64,000 nucleotides of DNA from Methanolobus mangrovi (GTDB taxonomy: Archaea; Halobacteriota; Methanosarcinia; Methanosarcinales; Methanosarcinaceae). The stretch spans positions 62,001 to 126,000 of the forward strand of contig NZ_CP133594.1 of NCBI RefSeq assembly GCF_031312535.1, read 5' to 3'. Each line of letters opens with the position of its first letter. The stretch's first letter is position 1. The translations under genes and the position numbers were made by a program. Positions 43,782-51,367 of this stretch are shown here, piece after piece. Below the pieces are notes generated by a model, which worked only from the letters and a program-made list of their open reading frames with translations, searched no databases and was not told the DNA's origin.

Positions 43782-45062
43782 TCAGTAAAACAGCAGATAT
43801 GCTACACCTGTGAGCATCAGACTGGTAATACCCATCACAACCCCACCCAGTGTATAACTTCTCAGAACCTCGGAAGTCTCCAGTTCTGCCAGATCCTTAT
43901 ATATCCAGAAGAACGGATCGTTGAAATGTGAGATAAGGAACGTTCCTGATGCCATAGAAAAAAGCACGATCTCAGGTGGCAGTCCGAGAAACGGGACAAG
44001 CGGTATCACAATTGATGGTGCAACCAGCATAGTAACCACACGGGAACCCTGTACGCTCTGTATGGCAACTGCAATGAGGAATGGAACGAGTATCGCAGGT
44101 AAAGGTAGTCCTGAAAGGAGGGTTCCCATTTCCTGTCCAACGCCTGTCATTGCAAGAGTGGCACCAAGGGCTCCACCTCCGCACATATCCAGAATAACCA
44201 CTCCACTTCTTTTGATCGCTTTTTCAACCCATTCCCTGACAGAGTTAAAAGTGTACTGTCTGTAAGCAAAGAATATCGCCATGACAACTCCGATGAGCAG
44301 TGCCATGTCGGGTTCACCCATAATATCAAACAGGGCTATATTTGTGAACACATCTGCAAGGATTAGTGCAACAGGAATGGTAATTGGTGAATAGGCGGCA
44401 ATTCTGCCTGGTAGCTTTATGTCCTCATTTTCTGTTTCAGTGTCAATTATGAAACTGCTCATATCTCCTGCATTGCAGAATTTTAAAGCATAAAGGTAAC
44501 CTGCAATTGAAACAATAAATGCAATGATCATTCCGGGAATTAGTATATCGCTATTATTGATACCCAATTCTGATACTGCAGAATAGACGACCGGAGAAGG
44601 ATAGACCAGGTTATATGATGCCAGTGTTCCAAAAACCAGTACTGATGCTGTCAGGACCTTTGGAACCCCCTCTTTTAATTTAATTTCCCTTGCCACCGGA
44701 ACGAAAATCACATAAGCAAGAATGCAGCACATAAGCGGTACTGCGAAGATGAATCCAAGTATATTTAATCCGAACAGTGGCTTCCTTGATATTCTTATGA
44801 CATCGCTGGCAATGAGTCTTGCTCCCCCGGTCCTGTGTAGAATAAGTCCGATTATACTACCAGCGGCAATGATTATGGCGAAATTTGAGAAGACCTTTCC
44901 CATTCCACTTGTAATCGCTTCAATTGTTCCGGTTGCTTCACCAGCAAGTACACCGGTGATAACAGATGTTAAAATAAGGCCTAAAAAAGGATGTATCCTC
45001 AATCTTGCAGTAAGGAATAGTATAATTAAAAGGGAAAAAACAAAAATGATTATAGGGTGCAT
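43782..45062 (-). CDS. GntP-family permease
   Basis: A 426-residue membrane protein with about 12 helices, resembling the gluconate:H+ symporter family (GntP), whose members take up gluconate, glycerate and other hydroxy acids. Family-like regions are HPFLGLILTSVITGVLAGEA at the start, MCGGGALGATLAMTGVGQEMG and the conserved SHFNDPFFWIYKDLAELE near the end. The start is the ATG at 45062, one codon inside a TTG. The transported acid is unknown, which is notable for a methanogen. Confidence 0.82.
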   Translation of the reverse strand: MHPIIIFVFSLLIILFLTARLRIHPFLGLILTSVITGVLAGEATGTIEAITSGMGKVFSNFAIIIAAGSIIGLILHRTGGARLIASDVIRISRKPLFGLNILGFIFAVPLMCCILAYVIFVPVAREIKLKEGVPKVLTASVLVFGTLASYNLVYPSPVVYSAVSELGINNSDILIPGMIIAFIVSIAGYLYALKFCNAGDMSSFIIDTETENEDIKLPGRIAAYSPITIPVALILADVFTNIALFDIMGEPDMALLIGVVMAIFFAYRQYTFNSVREWVEKAIKRSGVVILDMCGGGALGATLAMTGVGQEMGTLLSGLPLPAILVPFLIAVAIQSVQGSRVVTMLVAPSIVIPLVPFLGLPPEIVLFSMASGTFLISHFNDPFFWIYKDLAELETSEVLRSYTLGGVVMGITSLMLTGVAYLLFY

Positions 45063-45125
45063 CAATAGAAATCGGTTTTAGAGTGGTATAAACCTTACTC
45101 TACCAGCTCTAAACCAACTCTATTC

Positions 45126-45731
45126 TTATTCTTCAACGTAAAGCAGGTAAAGACAGCTGTTCTCTCTCATTTCCATGAATCCCTGGGTTTCGGATATTCC
45201 TGCCTTTTCCAGTAATACCTTCTTCCATGATTCTGGTGGAAGTGCTATCTTTCCGGTGTATGCCTTTGCTGCTATTTGAGCATACTGAAGGGGTTTTCCA
45301 TCTATCTTGATTCTCTTTGCCACTTCTTTACGGTAGGTCTGGTGCATCATACATGCACTGTGCGCGGCAGAAGGCTGTATGGTGTGGTTATAGTGGTCTG
45401 TTGCCTCCATGTGCACAGGATTGAAATTGCCGATACGCTTGATATATTCTCTTATGGCATTGGAGAATGGGCATACCTTGGTAACAAATCCATACTTGCT
45501 GATCTGTCCGATACTTTCAAATGATGAGAGAACAGATTCCCCGTTCACAACAGCATTTGTAAAATCATCCCATGTCTTGTATTCTTCTTCAGGTACTGAT
45601 TTTGCAAGAGATTCAGCCTGGCCTACCATGTAATTGGTAAAACCTTCTACACCTTGTTTATCCGATATATCTTCAAAGAAAAGATATACTGATACATCAA
45701 CAAAAGGATTTGAGCCTATATTTTCAGCCAT
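45126..45731 (-). CDS. Conserved protein of unknown function, paralogue A
   Basis: A 201-residue soluble protein. It is paralogous to the upstream gene: both share a CP(x)nREYIKRIG-like core, a Y-N-H/R-T/R-I stretch, and a C-x-x-HQ-x-x-R motif (SACMMHQTYRKEV here). The conserved Cys and His could form a metal or active site. Ribosome site ggtgatc precedes the ATG. The two genes are ten bases apart. I do not recognise the family and assign no function. Confidence 0.65.
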   Translation of the reverse strand: MAENIGSNPFVDVSVYLFFEDISDKQGVEGFTNYMVGQAESLAKSVPEEEYKTWDDFTNAVVNGESVLSSFESIGQISKYGFVTKVCPFSNAIREYIKRIGNFNPVHMEATDHYNHTIQPSAAHSACMMHQTYRKEVAKRIKIDGKPLQYAQIAAKAYTGKIALPPESWKKVLLEKAGISETQGFMEMRENSCLYLLYVEE

Positions 45732-45741
45732 ATGATCACCA

Positions 45742-46368
45742 TTAATCGATTATCTCTTCACCTGCACTCTTGCCTTTGACAATAAGGGCAAAAACACAGG
45801 ACGCATTACGCAGTATGCTTTTAATGTGTCTTTCATCCACATTGATCCTGGAAAGGTTCTCAGGTACCATCTTCACTTCACCGGTCATTCCTTTATTTGC
45901 CAGTTGCAGGCATTCAAGTGCCTGTTTTGCAACAGTAATATTGTTTGCTGCAACTTCTCTGAATTTCTGGTGTGTTATACAGTAATTTGAAACGGCTGAG
46001 TCTCTGATACGGTTGTTGTAACTATCTGCAACATCTGTGTCAGAATCAGGTATTGGTCCTATTCTGGAAATGTACCTTCCCATAGTAGGTGCCATAGGGC
46101 ATGTTTTTAAAGCGTATACATATCCAATGACATCTCCGTCTTTGTCAGTGATGGCAAGATCTGTCTGGACATTGACTGCTCCTTCGACTGTTAGTGATGT
46201 CCTTCCATCTTTCATTGCCACGTTAAAAGCTGGCCATCCGACGTATGCTTCCTTTCCCATTCTCTCAGCATAACTTTCACCTACGCGAAGCCAGTATTCT
46301 ACGACACCTTCGGTCCCTGCTTTGCTGACCATATCATCAACAAGTGAATATATTGCAATGTCCATCAT
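45742..46368 (-). CDS. Conserved protein of unknown function, paralogue B
   Basis: A 208-residue soluble protein, sister of the next gene downstream. Its core reads YALKTCPMAPTMGRYISRIG, then DSYNNRIRDSAVSNYCITHQKFREVAANN. An aaggag lies 11 bases before the first of two adjacent ATGs. The pair forms an operon, separated from the GntP permease gene by 60 bp. No known function. Confidence 0.65.
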   Translation of the reverse strand: MMDIAIYSLVDDMVSKAGTEGVVEYWLRVGESYAERMGKEAYVGWPAFNVAMKDGRTSLTVEGAVNVQTDLAITDKDGDVIGYVYALKTCPMAPTMGRYISRIGPIPDSDTDVADSYNNRIRDSAVSNYCITHQKFREVAANNITVAKQALECLQLANKGMTGEVKMVPENLSRINVDERHIKSILRNASCVFALIVKGKSAGEEIID

Positions 46369-46477
46369 GATTATGGGTCTCCTTTATCATTTTGAGTTTA
46401 CGTAGTAAATACACTATATTTATATATTAATTGCTGTTATAGTTTTTAATCTTTACCATTGAATTCACTGTATTATA

Positions 46478-47005
46478 TTAAAGTAAAGTTATTTTAATCC
46501 ATTTCAATTCAGGATTTTCCGGATACAACTGTTCAGTGGTTAGGTTATCTTCTTCTATTATCTGCATAGCTTCATTTTCTGACTTTACAGTCATCTCAAA
46601 AGGGCTCTCCCCTGCAACATCGTATCTGAGAAAAAAATGTCCGTCTTCGGCCATAAGAAGCCTGACATAATCTTTACTTAAAGATTCAAGTCCAAGTTCG
46701 TATCCTTTCTGGCTTTTTGCTGTCCATACAACAATCTCAGTCTCTGCTGGATATGAAGTTTTAATCCCGCCGCTTAGCACAGGTTTCCTGTCTTTTTTAA
46801 CTGAAGCAATGTTCTTACCTTCTTTTAAGGAATAAGATAGATCATTTGAAGTGATATTTCCGGAAAGGAAGAATGTGGTTGATGCAGGATTGTCTGTGTT
46901 TATTCCTGTTCTTACAAGTGAATGCAGCATCTCAGTGAACGCAATTCCTTTATCACTATCCTTTGTACCTGATCGTTCCAGATGCTGTGTCCAGATATTT
47001 TTCAT
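46478..47005 (-). CDS. Hypothetical protein at the end of the chemotaxis operon
   Basis: A 175-residue soluble protein starting MKNIWTQHLERSG. It has a long basic and polar middle (SLKEGKNIASVKKDRKPVLSGGI) and a beta-rich second half (ETEIVVWTAKSQKGYELGLE, VRLLMAEDGHFFLRYDV). No motif is recognised. It follows the last CheC-like gene after 49 bp in the same direction, so it probably belongs to the chemotaxis transcript. Confidence 0.55.
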   Translation of the reverse strand: MKNIWTQHLERSGTKDSDKGIAFTEMLHSLVRTGINTDNPASTTFFLSGNITSNDLSYSLKEGKNIASVKKDRKPVLSGGIKTSYPAETEIVVWTAKSQKGYELGLESLSKDYVRLLMAEDGHFFLRYDVAGESPFEMTVKSENEAMQIIEEDNLTTEQLYPENPELKWIKITLL

Positions 47006-47054
47006 AAAGATCAACCATTGAAATTAATTACTTCATTAATATTAGATATCAAAG

Positions 47055-47681
47055 TTATCCCAACATATTACGGATCGAACTTTGTATTTTATCAAGTGAG
47101 TGCGAGTCAAGCAAAAGGAACATGTCTCCGTAGATAGTTCCGGCACCAGCGTCTTTCTCAGAGGAGTACACCATAAACATTGTTTCAAGATTCAATATAT
47201 TTGCAGGCTCATTCCCCATCATGGATATTCCTTTGTTGAGAACATCCTTAATAGGCCCCAGACTGATATCAGGTACAGAATGCATTATATTAAGGTTCAG
47301 GAAAGATGAGAGTGAATCCAGATATGAACCTGCGATTATATTTCCGGTTTCAAGAAGTGCAGACTCATAGATACTTGGATCTTCATCATGTTCAATACTC
47401 TGTAATAGTAATTTGCTGAGGTAAACAGCATTTCCGAATTCAAATAATAACATTACAAGACCATTGATATCTCCACGGACTGGTATCATTATACCTGTCA
47501 TGGTTATCGAATCCGGTATCATATCAATGATGGCAGATGGTTCAAACAGCCGGGCATCAGACAGATTGAGCTGGACGCGTTTCTCGATCAGTTTAGACAG
47601 GGACGTGGTTGCGTTTCCCATCCCTATGCTTCCAATTTCCTTGAAAGCATCTATTATAAAATTGTCCAGTTCTTTATCCAT
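47055..47681 (-). CDS. CheC-like protein 1 (first site altered)
   Basis: A 208-residue CheC-family protein, a class that dephosphorylates CheY-P. The family has two D/S-x3-E-x2-N sites. Here the second is intact (SALLETGNIIAG), but the first reads DAFKEIGSIGMGN, with Ser in place of the catalytic Asn. It should therefore have one functional site, or have become a binding protein. The start at 47681 fits agga nine bases upstream better than the ATG three codons earlier. It follows a membrane-protein gene by 17 bp. Confidence 0.83.
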   Translation of the reverse strand: MDKELDNFIIDAFKEIGSIGMGNATTSLSKLIEKRVQLNLSDARLFEPSAIIDMIPDSITMTGIMIPVRGDINGLVMLLFEFGNAVYLSKLLLQSIEHDEDPSIYESALLETGNIIAGSYLDSLSSFLNLNIMHSVPDISLGPIKDVLNKGISMMGNEPANILNLETMFMVYSSEKDAGAGTIYGDMFLLLDSHSLDKIQSSIRNMLG

Positions 47682-47698
47682 TTTATTCATTCCTGCTA

Positions 47699-48712
47699 TT
47701 ATACCAGTTTAACTTGCACATTTTGATCCATGAAGAATTTCTCACCAACGTAGAATCGGATATATTCCTCTTTTCCACCTTTAATGAGGCGAATCTTTGT
47801 CCCTTCTTCCTCAGCAAGGTTTAAGAAAAGACCTTCAATCCTGGATACTGTCTGTTCGTCATGTGCACTCTTATTGATCATTCCAACAAGAAGTAATTCA
47901 TTTGTTGCAAACCTTTCAACCATTTCTGACATGAATTCATAGATATCTTTATCACTTGCAGTGAGGAGCAATTGGCTTATAGGTTCAAAGATCACTGCAC
48001 AGCCTTTTGGAAGCTTGCTTGTGAGTTCGAAGAATTTATCAAGCTCATCCGTTGGCAGTTTGATAATTCCGTCTTCATTAGTTACCTGTTTGCTTGTAGA
48101 TGATATCTCTATGAATTTCATTGCGCCTATATCCATGAGGTCCCCTATCTTTTCCTTGTACATGGCTGTACGTGGTTGGGTAGATACAAGAACCGTATTG
48201 ACCATTTCTCCATAAAGACGCAGACAGATCTCGATAACAGAGTCCTCATATCTGGCTTTTGGTGTGTACTCTATCAATGTGGATCTGTTGAACAACGTGG
48301 ATATCTGTTCTACTTCCGCAATGTTATCGATATCTTCTTCAGATTGTAGCGATTTTGTGAATACCATTCCTTCTATGAGATAATCTCCAAGTTTTTCCCT
48401 TGGTATCGTTCTGAAAGCCTGAAACATCAAAAAACCAGCAGCAGCAAAGATTCCAATGTAAACAACACTCCAGAATCCTAAAAACAGGAATATCATTTCA
48501 GTAATATCTGTGTCCTGTGAACTGATGGCAATGGAGGGGAATATTGCTGATGTGATAAGGAATATGGATGTAAGTGCAAGGAGCAACCAGGCAATAGATC
48601 CCTTTTTTGTTTCATAGTATATCTTCACCCAGTAATATATGGCTGCAAATCCACATGCCATTGATATGGAAATGAAAATAATGTGTATTATTGTTATATC
48701 GGGAGTTAACAT
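47699..48712 (-). CDS. Membrane protein with DUF835-like C-terminal domain
   Basis: A 337-residue protein. The first ~105 residues hold three to four membrane helices (TIIHIIFISISMACGFAAIYY, WLLLALTSIFLITSAIF, FWSVVYIGIFAAAGFLMF). The remaining ~230 are cytoplasmic and resemble DUF835, a degenerate RecA/KaiC-like domain found in archaea (TVLVSTQPRTAMYKEKIG, GCAVIFEPISQLLL). No Walker motif is visible. Embedded between cheD and a cheC-like gene, it may act as a membrane scaffold or sensor for the chemotaxis proteins; that is inference. Confidence 0.6.
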   Translation of the reverse strand: MLTPDITIIHIIFISISMACGFAAIYYWVKIYYETKKGSIAWLLLALTSIFLITSAIFPSIAISSQDTDITEMIFLFLGFWSVVYIGIFAAAGFLMFQAFRTIPREKLGDYLIEGMVFTKSLQSEEDIDNIAEVEQISTLFNRSTLIEYTPKARYEDSVIEICLRLYGEMVNTVLVSTQPRTAMYKEKIGDLMDIGAMKFIEISSTSKQVTNEDGIIKLPTDELDKFFELTSKLPKGCAVIFEPISQLLLTASDKDIYEFMSEMVERFATNELLLVGMINKSAHDEQTVSRIEGLFLNLAEEEGTKIRLIKGGKEEYIRFYVGEKFFMDQNVQVKLV

Positions 48713-48768
48713 CCTGCTGCCACCTATGTTTTATGTCACATGCAATTATTAATCTAATTATATATATA

Positions 48769-49242
48769 TCAATATGTTTTTATGCCTTTGATCGCACTCT
48801 TGACAGTAAGCTCTCCATTTTCAGTGTCAAGTATTATAGTACGCCCGTAATTGAGTCCTGTATCCTGAGCAATAATGGGTATTTTCAATTCTTTTAGCAC
48901 CTGTTTCGTAGCTGCTATATTTCTCTCGCCGATATTTAGCTGGGTGCTGGAATTGAATGAGAACATGCTTGCACCACCTGCTATTTTGGCAGTGATGCGG
49001 TGCTTATATGCACCTTCATCAACCATACTATCAAGAAGGGAAGGTATGCCTGTATCTGCAAATTTAGCCATATTCTCTTTTGATCTTGCCTGATCGATAC
49101 TCGGGAGCATAATATGGACCATCCCGCCAATATATGTACTTTTATCGTAGAGGGAAATACCTACACATGACCCTAATCCAAGGGTAGTCAGCTTTGTAGG
49201 CTTCTTCGCCACTGCACTATCAGCCATTCCCACTATTATCAT
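48769..49242 (-). CDS. cheD: CheD, chemoreceptor glutamine deamidase
   Basis: A 157-residue CheD. The catalytic Cys 26 is in TTLGLGSCVGIS and the His 43 in GGMVHIMLP; the conserved Thr 20 completes the known triad. CheD deamidates receptor glutamines and stimulates CheC. Its start lies two bases after the stop of a CheC-like gene, consistent with the CheC-CheD partnership. Confidence 0.95.
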   Translation of the reverse strand: MIIVGMADSAVAKKPTKLTTLGLGSCVGISLYDKSTYIGGMVHIMLPSIDQARSKENMAKFADTGIPSLLDSMVDEGAYKHRITAKIAGGASMFSFNSSTQLNIGERNIAATKQVLKELKIPIIAQDTGLNYGRTIILDTENGELTVKSAIKGIKTY

Positions 49243-49244
49243 GC

Positions 49245-49859
49245 TTATCTCGTACGCATTTCTTCTATCCTTTCAAGTACGGATTTTAATGAAGCTGAAT
49301 CAAGCAACATGTACATGTCACCGCTCAGGCTATGGTATTCATCTTCACCTGCAACTTCAAAAAGGGTAGTCAGGCCGAAAATATGCTCTATTTTCCCATT
49401 CATATGCATTTTTGCTTTAGAGAATATTTCATTTGAGCTTCCTTCGGATATTATGGGAATAGAAGGTATGATTGAAAGATTCAGGAACTTCGAAAGAGCG
49501 TTATAATAACTTCCTGCGAGAATATTGGCAACTTCAATAAATGCTGAAGTTTTCATATAAGTGTCCTCTTCGGAAGTGTTGTCTTTGAGCAGCATGTCAG
49601 ATAAGGCATCAGAATGGCGCTTTCTTATGATGAGCATGAATCCTCCGTTCATTTCACCCATTACTCTTACAATTGCTCCCATCCTGTCTTTGTTCTCGTC
49701 ATTACTGATGTCCCGCACACTGAGCAATGTAAGGGCTGAACTGCTTACGTTTATTGATTTATCTACAAGCTGTGACAGGGCAGTTGTTGCATTTCCCATC
49801 CCTATATTTCCCACTTCGTTCAATGCATCGTAATAGAATTTATCAAGTACTATATTCAT
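49245..49859 (-). CDS. cheC: CheC-like protein 2 (both sites intact)
   Basis: A 204-residue CheC-family phosphatase. Both active-site motifs are complete: DALNEVGNIGMGNA (Glu and Asn three residues apart) and SAFIEVANILAG. It is therefore a candidate active CheY-P phosphatase. It sits between the canonical cheC and cheD, with 14-bp and 2-bp gaps. Confidence 0.87.
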   Translation of the reverse strand: MNIVLDKFYYDALNEVGNIGMGNATTALSQLVDKSINVSSSALTLLSVRDISNDENKDRMGAIVRVMGEMNGGFMLIIRKRHSDALSDMLLKDNTSEEDTYMKTSAFIEVANILAGSYYNALSKFLNLSIIPSIPIISEGSSNEIFSKAKMHMNGKIEHIFGLTTLFEVAGEDEYHSLSGDMYMLLDSASLKSVLERIEEMRTR

Positions 49860-49873
49860 TCATCTCACTCCTG

Positions 49874-50488
49874 TCAAATCATCTTGTCAATACGCTCAAG
49901 TATAATATCCATTGAATCAGGGTCGAACAAGGTAAGGAATATACCATTCATTCTATTGCCCTCGATCATGAACAAAGTATCAAAAAGAAGTGCATGCTCT
50001 GCTTTTTGACTCATTTCAATGAGTATGTGATCTATTATGGCACCGAGCATGTCAAATGTCTGCATAGGTGGTGATAATTTAATGTTCAGTCCCAGGAAAT
50101 TAGAAAGTGAACTGACATAGGATCCTGCAAGGATATTTCCAACCTCTTCTATCAGGGACTGGTTCAGAGGACTCATAATATCGACCTCCTCCTCGTTGGT
50201 GATCGTTTTGCATATTGTTTCAGTGGCTTCCTGGGGAAGCATCATCATTATGTATCCTTCCACATCACCTTCTACATGCATAATCACTCCTGATACAACT
50301 TTATCAGCCCCGCCTGCAAAATCAGGTACTTTCTCTATTAATTCTACTTTAAGTCCCGGAACTTCTATTTTAATCTCTTTTGAGATCATTTTTGAAAGGG
50401 AAGTGACAGCATTACCAACGCCTATATTGACAACTTCTCTTAATGCACTGATCTGTAACTCAGTCAGGTTTGATATTTTGTACTTCAT
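49874..50488 (-). CDS. cheC: CheC, CheY-P phosphatase
   Basis: A 204-residue protein closest to canonical CheC. The two catalytic motifs are SALREVVNIGVGNA and QSLIEEVGNILAG, both with Glu and Asn, and the C-terminus HALLFDTLFMIEGNRMNG fits the family. It removes phosphate from CheY and is activated by CheD in organisms where this has been studied. It follows cheR by 56 bp. Confidence 0.92.
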   Translation of the reverse strand: MKYKISNLTELQISALREVVNIGVGNAVTSLSKMISKEIKIEVPGLKVELIEKVPDFAGGADKVVSGVIMHVEGDVEGYIMMMLPQEATETICKTITNEEEVDIMSPLNQSLIEEVGNILAGSYVSSLSNFLGLNIKLSPPMQTFDMLGAIIDHILIEMSQKAEHALLFDTLFMIEGNRMNGIFLTLFDPDSMDIILERIDKMI

Positions 50489-50544
50489 GTGTTTGCTCCT
50501 GAATCACATTTTAGATACTGTCACTTTTAACAGAGTATCCGATG

Positions 50545-51366
50545 TCATTTCTGGTAGATTCTCTCCTTTGAGTTGTAAGCTTTATACATATCTTTAGATG
50601 GTCCTATCAGGGTCTCGGTCTTACCCATTACGAAAAATCCATCTTTCAGCAGTGCATTATAGAAATCCATGTAGAGCTGTTCCTGCAGTTCCTTCTGGAA
50701 ATATATGGTTACATTCCTGCAGAATACGGCATCAAAACCATTCATTTTAGGTCCTGAAATAAGGTCTTGCTTTTTGAATTGTGCAATATTTTTCAGTTCA
50801 TCAGAGATTACGTAATTGTTACCTTCCTTTGTGAAGTATTTGTTAAGGAAAGCAGGTCTTACATCTTTCATTTCTATAGTTGAGTAAACACCTTTCTGGG
50901 CTTTCAAGAGACTTTCCTTATCAATATCAGTACCTGTAATTTTTATATTGAATTTCTTAAAGTCATCACCAAGTATGTGGTGCAGCAACATTGCAATTGA
51001 ATATGCTTCTACGCCAATAGAACAGCCTGCACTCCATATGCGTATAGACCGAAGTCCCGTATTCTTCGCTTTGATTATGGCAGGCAGCACTTCTTTTTCA
51101 ACGATGTCGTATACTTCTGCATTCCTGAAGAAATTGGTAACATTGACAGTCAGTGTTTCCATCAGTTCAGGATATTCTTTGTCGTTGCTTTGAAGCAGTT
51201 TTACATAATCTTTGTATGTTTTGGAGTTAGTTGCACGCAATCTGACATCGATCCTTCTTTTAAAGTGTGAATCCTTATATTGTTCACAATTAAAACCAAG
51301 TTTCTTCTGTATCAGTATTTTCAACATCTCGTAATCTTCGTCCCTTTTTTGAATGGTTTCAAGCAT
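50545..51366 (-). CDS. cheR: CheR, chemoreceptor methyltransferase
   Basis: A 273-residue CheR. An N-terminal helical domain (about 10-75) precedes the SAM-binding domain, with NVTNFFRNAEVYD and IRIWSAGCSIGVEAYSIAMLL; the last carries Gly-Cys-Ser and Glu of the SAM site. DAVFCRNVTIYF is the conserved motif for the substrate pocket. It methylates receptor glutamates. Its start is one base after the stop of the FtsA-like gene. Confidence 0.94.
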   Translation of the reverse strand: MLETIQKRDEDYEMLKILIQKKLGFNCEQYKDSHFKRRIDVRLRATNSKTYKDYVKLLQSNDKEYPELMETLTVNVTNFFRNAEVYDIVEKEVLPAIIKAKNTGLRSIRIWSAGCSIGVEAYSIAMLLHHILGDDFKKFNIKITGTDIDKESLLKAQKGVYSTIEMKDVRPAFLNKYFTKEGNNYVISDELKNIAQFKKQDLISGPKMNGFDAVFCRNVTIYFQKELQEQLYMDFYNALLKDGFFVMGKTETLIGPSKDMYKAYNSKERIYQK

Positions 51367-51367
51367 T

